The position numbers and the translations under genes are program-made. A DNA stretch of 64,000 nucleotides from Kitasatospora sp. NBC_00374 (GTDB taxonomy: Bacteria > Actinomycetota > Actinomycetes > Streptomycetales > Streptomycetaceae): positions 8,601,001-8,665,000 of the forward strand of contig NZ_CP107964.1 of the NCBI RefSeq assembly GCF_041434935.1, read 5' to 3'. A model generated the notes under the pieces. It had not been told where the DNA came from. It was given only the letters and a program-made list of their open reading frames with translations, and made no database searches. Of the stretch, positions 59,544 to 64,000 are shown one piece after another. Each line of letters begins with the position of its first letter. Position 1 is the first letter of the stretch.

Positions 59544-59992
59544 CCACCAAGTTGCACCTGGCGGTCGAGCAGGGTCAGAAGCCGCTCTCGCTCATCGTCA
59601 CCGCCGGGCATCGGCATGACAGCCCGCAGTTCCAGCCGGTACTGGAGGCCATACGGGTGTCCCGGATGGGTCGGGGCCGGCCGCGCACCCGGCCGGACAA
59701 GGTGCGGGCGGATAAGGCCTACGGCTCCCGCGCGAACCGCGCCTACCTGCGCAGACGTGGCATCGGCTGCACGATCCCGGAGAAGGCCGACCAGGTCCGC
59801 AATCGCAAGAAGCTCGGCTCCCGTGGCGGCCGACCGCCGAAGTTCGACAAGGTCGACTACCGCGAGCGACACGCGGTGGAGCGCGGGATCAACCGGCTGA
59901 AGAGGCACCGCGCGGTGGCGACGAGATACGACAAGCTGGCTGTCCGCTACGAAGCGACCGTACTGGTCGCTGCCATCAATGAGTGGTTGTGA
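59466..59992 (+). CDS. IS427-type transposase, ORF B (reached by -1 frameshift)
   Basis: After the slip: GLGRSRGGLTTKLHLAVEQG QKPLSLIVTAGHRHDSPQF, KVRADKAYGSRANRAYLRRR GIGCTIPEKADQ (second Asp) and YRERHAVERGINRLKRHRAV ATRYDKLAVRYEATVLVAAI (Glu), ending NEWL. The catalytic set is complete when fused to ORF A. No independent ribosome-binding site is evident at the junction. Confidence 0.88.
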
Positions 59993-60067
59993 CAAGCACC
60001 AGAGCGGGGCGCAAGGTTCCGGGAAAACCCTTCGAGGACATCACTACTGACCTGCCACCCTGGTGAG

Positions 60068-60727
60068 ATGCTGCTCAAACTGACCGGCTCCAGCTGTTCG
60101 GGCAAGACCACGCTCGCCTACTCCGTGGGCGAGCGGCTGGGGCGGATCGCCGTGCACGACTTCGACGAGCTCGGCGTACCGAAAGGAGCCGATCGCCAGT
60201 GGCGAAACCACATGACCGAGATGTGGGTGCGTCGCGCGCTGGAATACCAGGCCCGCGGAGTCGACCTCCTGCTGACCGGGCAGTCCCCGCTGGGAGAGGT
60301 CCTGGCCAGCCCCTCCGCCCCGTTGCTGGATGGCATCGCGGTCTGTCTGGTCGACGTGTCCGACGAGGCCCGGCGCGGCAGGCTCACCAAGCGCGACTCG
60401 GACCGATGGGACGCTCCGGCGGTCGACGCCTTCCTCGGCTGGGCCGCCTGGCACCGCAAGCACGCCGAAGATCCCCGATCCCGACCCGACGTCATCATCG
60501 ACGACAGCTGGCCCCGCATGGCCTGGCACCGCTGGACCGGGTGGACCGCCGACGATCGGCGATGGTGCACCCACCTGCTCGACACCACGGACCAGCCTGT
60601 CGCGGAATCCGTAGATCAGGTTGAGCAATGGGTGACCGAACAGCGCGACACGCTCCGATCCGGCCGTCTCCCCCTGTCGCGGGGCTGGTCAGACCAGACA
60701 GCCGCCCGAGCCGACCACGACTCCTGA
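60068..60727 (+). CDS. P-loop kinase-like passenger gene within the IS
   Basis: 219 aa from ATG 60068. Walker A GSSCSGKTT at residues 7-15, then RIAVHDFDELGVPKG, RRALEYQARGVDLLLTGQSP, LDGIAVCLVDVSDEARRGRL TKRDSDRW (lid-like Arg-rich segment) and DVIIDDSWPRMAWHRWTGWT. It resembles small nucleotide or metabolite kinases of the AAA/P-loop nucleoside kinase type; the substrate is unknown. The stop TGA at 60725-60727 touches the inverted repeat. Its position inside an IS whose removal restores the host gene marks it as a mobile passenger. Confidence 0.85.
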   Translation: MLLKLTGSSCSGKTTLAYSVGERLGRIAVHDFDELGVPKGADRQWRNHMTEMWVRRALEYQARGVDLLLTGQSPLGEVLASPSAPLLDGIAVCLVDVSDEARRGRLTKRDSDRWDAPAVDAFLGWAAWHRKHAEDPRSRPDVIIDDSWPRMAWHRWTGWTADDRRWCTHLLDTTDQPVAESVDQVEQWVTEQRDTLRSGRLPLSRGWSDQTAARADHDS

Positions 60728-60746
60728 TCCACTTTCGCAACAGACC

Positions 60747-60957
60747 CTAGAACGGACGGAACGGTGCCCACCCACGGCCGTGGGTGGATCCCCACCCAGC
60801 ACACCTGCACGTTGTCCCCCGCGAACCGGCTGGTGCGCTCGCGGATCTCGTCGGAAGTGATCGGGGACAGCTGCGCTTCCCACGCCATGCGGCGGCTGCC
60901 GTCCGGGGAGGAGGCCATCACGTCGGCCCGCCAGGTGCCGTCCGGCGCGCGGACCTC
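60747..60957 (-). pseudogene. CoiA-like nuclease family protein, middle piece
   Basis: Frame: EVRAPDGTWRADVMASSPDG, SRRMAWEAQLSPITSDEIRE, RTSRFAGDNVQVCWVGIHPR, PWVGTVPSVL. The D...ExQ pattern (WRADV, AWEAQLS) is the PD-(D/E)xK core of CoiA-like proteins, followed by RTxRFAxxxVxVCW. It continues, after the IS, in 58387-59073. Its upstream end is cut by the IS630 at 60960-62375; the true N-terminus is not found beyond that IS. Confidence 0.75.
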
Positions 60958-60959
60958 TA

Positions 60960-62375
60960 GTGTGATGCGCCATAAATCACGAGGCTAGCAATTACCGTTA
61001 TGACTGGGTGGCTGGGTTGATCTTGGCGAGGTAGTCGGCGAGGGACTTGAGGATCTCGTCGGAGGTTTTGGTCCAGGTGAACGGTCTCGGGTCCTGGTTC
61101 CAGGTGTCGATCCAGGCCTTGATGTCGTCTTCGAGGGCTTTGACGGAGGTGTGGACGCCGCGGCGGATGAGCTTGTCGGTCAGCAGGCCGAACCAGCGTT
61201 CTACCTGGTTGATCCAGGACGAGCCGGTCGGGGTGAAGTGCACGTGGAAGCGCGGATGCCGGCCGAGCCAGGCCCGGATCTCGGCGGTGTTGTGCGTGGC
61301 GTAGTTGTCGCACACCAGGTGTACGTCGAGCTCGGCAGGGACCGCTTTGTCTATCGTGACCAGGAACTTCTTGAACTCCAGGGCCCGGTGGCGCCGGTGC
61401 AGTTCGCTGATGACGGTTCCGTCCGCGATGTTGAAAGCGGCGAACAGGCTGGTGATGCCGTGCCGCAGGTAGTCATGGGTGCGCCGTTCGGGCATGCCCG
61501 GCATCATCGGCAGGACCGGCTGGGACCGGTCCAGCGCCTGAATCTGGCTCTTCTCGTCGACGCAGAGCACGACGGCCTTCTCGGGCGGGTTGTGGTAGAG
61601 GCCGACGACGTCCACGACCTTGTCCACGAACTGCGGGTCGGTGGACAGCTTGAAGCTGTCCTGCAGGTGCGGCTTGAGGTCGAACTTCCTCCAGATCCGC
61701 CCGATGGTCGACTTCGACAGGCCCGACCGGGCAGCCATCGAGGACCGCGACCAGTGCGTGTCCCGCCCGGGAGTGGACTCCAGGGTCGCCACCAGCACGT
61801 CCTCGACCTGGTCGAGCAGGATCGAGGGCGGCCTGCCTGGCCGCGGCTCGTCCTGCAGTCCGTCCAGCCGCTTGTCGATGAACCGCGCCCGCCAGCGCTC
61901 CACGGTCGACTCGTCGACGCTCAGATCCATCGCGGCCTGCCGGTTCGTCCCGCCCTCAGCGCACCGCAGCACAATCCTGGCCCGCAGCGCGAGAAACTGC
62001 GCGGTCTTCGCCCGCCTCGCCCAGCGCGTCAACTGGTCCCGCTCGGCCTCGCTGAGGACCAGGTCGGCCTTCGGCCGGCCGATGCGGCCCGCATCCTGCA
62101 GGCCGGTCAGCCCCTCGGCCGCGAACTTGCCGCGCCACTTGCGCACCGTCTTGTCCTGGACGCCAACGAGCTTCGCGGCAGCGGCATTCGACATACCGTC
62201 AGCACACGCCAGGATGATCCGGGCCCGCTCAGCGGCTCTTCGGTCCCAGGACTCCGCCCGACGCAGCAACTCGGCACGCTCGTCGTCAGACAGCGCGATC
62301 GACACGGCAGAAGGCCCAGGATGCGACACCATAAAAGGGTATCAACTTACCCTCGTGATTTATGGCGCATCACAG
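60960..62375 (-). mobile_element. IS630-family insertion sequence, copy 2
   Basis: A 1416-bp element with perfect 24-bp inverted repeats starting TGTGATGCGCCATAAATCAC (60961-60984; complement 62351-62374) after one mismatched outer base, flanked by TA at 60958-60959 and 62376-62377. One transposase gene on the minus strand. Ends are related to copy 1 (TGTCCTGCGCCG). Confidence 0.92.
60998..62332 (-). CDS. IS630-family transposase (DDE)
   Basis: 444 aa with ATG at 62332. N-terminal HTH units (ERARIILACADGMSNAAAAK, LALRARIVLRCAEGGTNRQA), DDE motifs VLCVDEKSQIQALDRSQPVL, HLVCDNYATHNTAEI and GSSWINQVERWFGLLTDKLI. It is highly similar to the copy at 4042-5373 across the catalytic domain; the first 80 residues diverge. 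Complete and probably active. Confidence 0.93.
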   Translation of the reverse strand: MVSHPGPSAVSIALSDDERAELLRRAESWDRRAAERARIILACADGMSNAAAAKLVGVQDKTVRKWRGKFAAEGLTGLQDAGRIGRPKADLVLSEAERDQLTRWARRAKTAQFLALRARIVLRCAEGGTNRQAAMDLSVDESTVERWRARFIDKRLDGLQDEPRPGRPPSILLDQVEDVLVATLESTPGRDTHWSRSSMAARSGLSKSTIGRIWRKFDLKPHLQDSFKLSTDPQFVDKVVDVVGLYHNPPEKAVVLCVDEKSQIQALDRSQPVLPMMPGMPERRTHDYLRHGITSLFAAFNIADGTVISELHRRHRALEFKKFLVTIDKAVPAELDVHLVCDNYATHNTAEIRAWLGRHPRFHVHFTPTGSSWINQVERWFGLLTDKLIRRGVHTSVKALEDDIKAWIDTWNQDPRPFTWTKTSDEILKSLADYLAKINPATQS

Positions 62376-62377
62376 TA

Positions 62378-62907
62378 GCTGTCCGGGGTCTTGTCGTACC
62401 GGGTGGCGATACCTCGCCAGGCCTTGAGCTTGTTGATCAGGCGCTCGACGGTGTTCCGTTCCTTGTAGAGCTCGGCGTCGTGGCTGACGGGTCGGCCGCC
62501 CTTGGAGCCCCTGTTCTTCCGGTTGGCGGCCTGGTCCCTCTTCTCCGGGATGACCGCCTTGATGCGGCGTTTGCGCAGGTAGGTGCGGTTGCCGCGGGAC
62601 GAGTAGGCCTTGTCTCCGGCGACCGCGTCGGGTCGGGTCCGTGGACGACCGACCGGTCCCCGGACCCGGACCTTCTTCAGCACAGGGATGAACTGCGGGC
62701 TGTCGGCGGCCTGTCCGGCGGTCAGAATGAATGCCAGCGGGCGACACTTCCGGTCGCCGGCGACGTGAACCTTGCTGGTCTGCCCGCCCCGCGAGCGTCC
62801 GAGCAGGGCGGCCTTCAGTCGCAGCTTTCGTCGACGCCGGATGTGTCGTCGCTCCTCCCGATCGGGGTCCGCTTCGGCTCCCCGCCCGGTTTGTTCTTCG
62901 AGGCCGC
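62378..62907 (-). pseudogene. IS427-type transposase ORF B, truncated
   Basis: In the -1 frame after the slip: RRKLRLKAALLGRSRGGQTS KVHVAGDRKCRPLAFILTAG, DAVAGDKAYSSRGNRTYLRK RRIKAVIPEKRDQAANRKN (second Asp) and LYKERNTVERLINKLKAWRG IATRYDKTPDSY, at which point the IS630 interrupts it. About 15-20 C-terminal residues are missing compared with 44511-45130. Confidence 0.85.
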
Positions 62908-63312
62908 CCCCTTTGACCTGGCCTTCTCCTCCTCGGCGGCAGCCTCTTCCAAGGCGGTGAGCACGTCCTCGCTCAGGTGCATCCCGGCGGCGTCGTGGTG
63001 AGCGCGCGCGGTGGTGGAGTCGATGCTGACCAGGGACAGGTCCACCACGCCCCGTTTCGCGGCTTCCGCGATCAGGCCCTCCAGCAGGGCCTCGAACACG
63101 CCGGCGTTCCGCCATTGCCGGAAGCGATTGGAGACGGTCGACCAGGCGCCGAACTCCTGCGGCATCTCCCGCCACTGCCCGCCCGTCTTGAACCGCCAGA
63201 TCACGCCCTCGAACTGCTCGCGCAGCCGCTCGGGGTACGGGCCGTACTCACCAATCGGCAGGTACGGCCCGATGAACTCCCACTCTTCGTCAGTCAGTTG
63301 CACTCGCGTCAC
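62815..63312 (-). CDS. IS427-type transposase, ORF A
   Basis: 165 aa from ATG 63312: VQLTDEEWEFIGPYLPIGEY, FEGVIWRFKTGGQWREMPQE FGAWSTVSNRF, VDLSLVSIDSTTARAHHDAA GMHLSEDVLTALEEAAAEEE KARSKG. The slippery heptamer A-AAG-GGG lies at 62908-62914 (read on the minus strand). The frame then runs on to 62815. Its fusion partner ORF B is truncated, so the element is dead. Confidence 0.88.
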   Translation of the reverse strand: MTRVQLTDEEWEFIGPYLPIGEYGPYPERLREQFEGVIWRFKTGGQWREMPQEFGAWSTVSNRFRQWRNAGVFEALLEGLIAEAAKRGVVDLSLVSIDSTTARAHHDAAGMHLSEDVLTALEEAAAEEEKARSKGAASKNKPGGEPKRTPIGRSDDTSGVDESCD

Positions 63313-63419
63313 GCAAGACGATCTACCGGATCAGGCCTCGGAGCGAGGGCAAATCCCACAGATTGATCAAGACTCGATACGCGCCCTAGAACGCGAGTCC
63401 GAATGCTTTCGATGTTCAG

Positions 63420-63956
63420 TCAGCAGAAGGTGAAGCGTTCGGCGGCTTCGGCGGGGGTGACCCCTTGTCTGCGCCCGGGGACATCGTGGACGGCTGCTGC
63501 ACCCTCGGAGCGCAGTTGGCCGGCACTGGCGTCCCTCGTCATGATCGCGGCGTAAGCGCGAACATCCGCGGCAGTGACATCTGGGCGCCCCCGCTCGACA
63601 TGCTGCTGCAGGAGGTCGGTGACTTCATCGGTGAATCGCAGCATGGTCACCGGGGCATTGAAGCGCCTGGCGATGGTGAGGAGTCGTGCGCGGGCCTGCG
63701 GGGTGACATTCGTCGATTCGGCGACTGCACTTCGTCCTGCGGCGAGCCTGGCAATGATCCTGCGGTCACGTTCCTCGAAGATGCGGGCGTCCACCGCATC
63801 GGAGTCCGCTTCAGCGGGCGGGTCGCCGAAGAGCTCCGCGCGGATCTCGTCGCTGGACACCACGGTTTCGGCATCGATCTGCCGCCGCGCGATCAGTGCC
63901 CGGACAAAGCTGGTCTTGCCCGAGGCCGGTGCTCCGACGAGGACGACGAGTCCCAC
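63420..63956 (-). CDS. P-loop kinase of the PNK/zeta-toxin-like group
   Basis: 178 aa from GTG 63956. Walker A GAPASGKTSFVRALI at residues 8-15, SSDEIRAELFGDPP (substrate region), IFEERDRRIIARLAAGRSAV AESTNVTPQARARLLTIARR (PNK-like TNxTPxxR motif), MLRFTDEVTDLLQQHVERGR PDVTAADVRAY (lid). It phosphorylates a small molecule or polynucleotide end. The frame remains open to the right edge of the window, so a longer N-terminus or an upstream domain cannot be excluded. Not closely related to the passenger kinase at 60068. Confidence 0.85.
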   Translation of the reverse strand: MGLVVLVGAPASGKTSFVRALIARRQIDAETVVSSDEIRAELFGDPPAEADSDAVDARIFEERDRRIIARLAAGRSAVAESTNVTPQARARLLTIARRFNAPVTMLRFTDEVTDLLQQHVERGRPDVTAADVRAYAAIMTRDASAGQLRSEGAAAVHDVPGRRQGVTPAEAAERFTFC

Positions 63957-64000
63957 CGGTACCCGGATCAGCCCGATGCCGGCATGCGCGGGAGCGTCGG

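Larger units (their letters stand above)
59074..60746 (+). mobile_element. IS5-family (IS427-type) element carrying a P-loop kinase passenger
   Basis: A 1673-bp element with inverted ends GGTCTGTTGTGAAAGTCGAT (59074 onward) and the complement of GGTCTGTTGCGAAAGTGGAT at 60727-60746, flanked by CTAG duplications at 59070-59073 and 60747-60750. Inside are transposase ORFs A and B and, after them, an intact P-loop gene whose stop codon abuts the right inverted repeat. No second inverted repeat occurs after ORF B, so the passenger is inside the element. Confidence 0.9.
62378..63385 (-). mobile_element. IS5-family (IS427-type) element, 3' end truncated by the IS630
   Basis: The 5' border is probably the CTAG at 63386-63389, where GGCGCGTATCGAGTC begins the element on the minus strand. 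The transposase runs leftward and is cut at DKTPDSY by the IS630 insertion at 62376. The C-terminal residues and right inverted repeat are not found on the other side of the IS630. Confidence 0.7.

Noticed and set aside
4000..62375. The two IS630 copies as ends of a single 58-kb composite transposon
   Set aside because: They have the same orientation but different end sequences and separate TA duplications; no evidence they moved together.
1..64000. tRNA, rRNA or attachment sites of an integrative element
   Set aside because: No cloverleaf with a recognisable anticodon stem, no rRNA segment and no integrase gene with att repeats were seen; the mobile DNA is IS-type.

Overview
The window is high-GC DNA (G/C-rich third codon positions, many GTG starts) and reads as a Streptomyces- or Kitasatospora-type actinomycete. 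Lineage-typical genes support this: rbpA, an AfsR/SARP-type regulator, a spore-associated protein A homologue, SigE-type sigma remnants, DUF4037 and a CoiA-like protein. No rRNA, tRNA, CRISPR array or core housekeeping operon was seen. With many mobile elements, broken genes and short fragments, it looks like an accessory chromosomal arm or a large plasmid under mutational decay.

Layout. 1-2.6 kb: fragments plus an intact rbpA. 2.7-5.4 kb: a second-copy type I methionine aminopeptidase divergent from an XRE regulator across a strong palindrome, then an IS630 element. 5.4-13.4 kb: a DUF1877 protein, an SDR oxidoreductase, an IS5-type element with a winged-helix accessory gene, an IstB remnant, and an IS200/IS605 element (tnpA + tnpB) that split a sigma-factor-linked membrane protein gene. 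14.2-22.4 kb is the best-preserved metabolic block: a TetR regulator and SGNH esterase, then two overlapping FAD monooxygenases divergent from a 1085-aa SARP-type regulator, with 11-bp-periodic direct repeats between them. 22.7-28.7 kb: a broken secreted SGNH/FN3 protein, TetR/metallo-beta-lactamase-fold and nitroreductase/HxlR divergent pairs. 28.8-31.8 kb: a composite-transposon-like unit carrying a TetR regulator and a quinone-oxidoreductase-like enzyme. 31.8-35.3 kb: a large membrane M48 peptidase and partner. 35.4-50.9 kb: heavily decayed, with several IS insertions, short tandem duplications that break reading frames, duplicated helicase-associated-domain remnants, and a few intact genes (bacilliredoxin-like, SapA-like, VC0807-like). 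51-54 kb: a coherent TetR / 2OG-Fe(II) oxygenase / PLP lyase cluster. 56-58 kb: a secreted peptidase-beta-propeller protein. 58.4-63.4 kb: a CoiA-like nuclease gene cut by nested insertions, including an IS that carries a P-loop kinase passenger.

The most informative results come from reconstructing the insertions. Several elements can be removed on paper at their target duplications (CTAG or TCA) and the host reading frame is restored exactly. This fixes element boundaries without database help and shows that the kinase gene at 60068-60727 lies inside a mobile element. Three IS5-type elements share the same -1 slippery heptamer at their ORF A/B junction. Two genes are broken by short tandem duplications (a 7-bp unit x3 and a 16-bp unit x2) whose contraction would restore the frame. 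Some single-base frameshifts elsewhere could be assembly errors, and this is stated where relevant.
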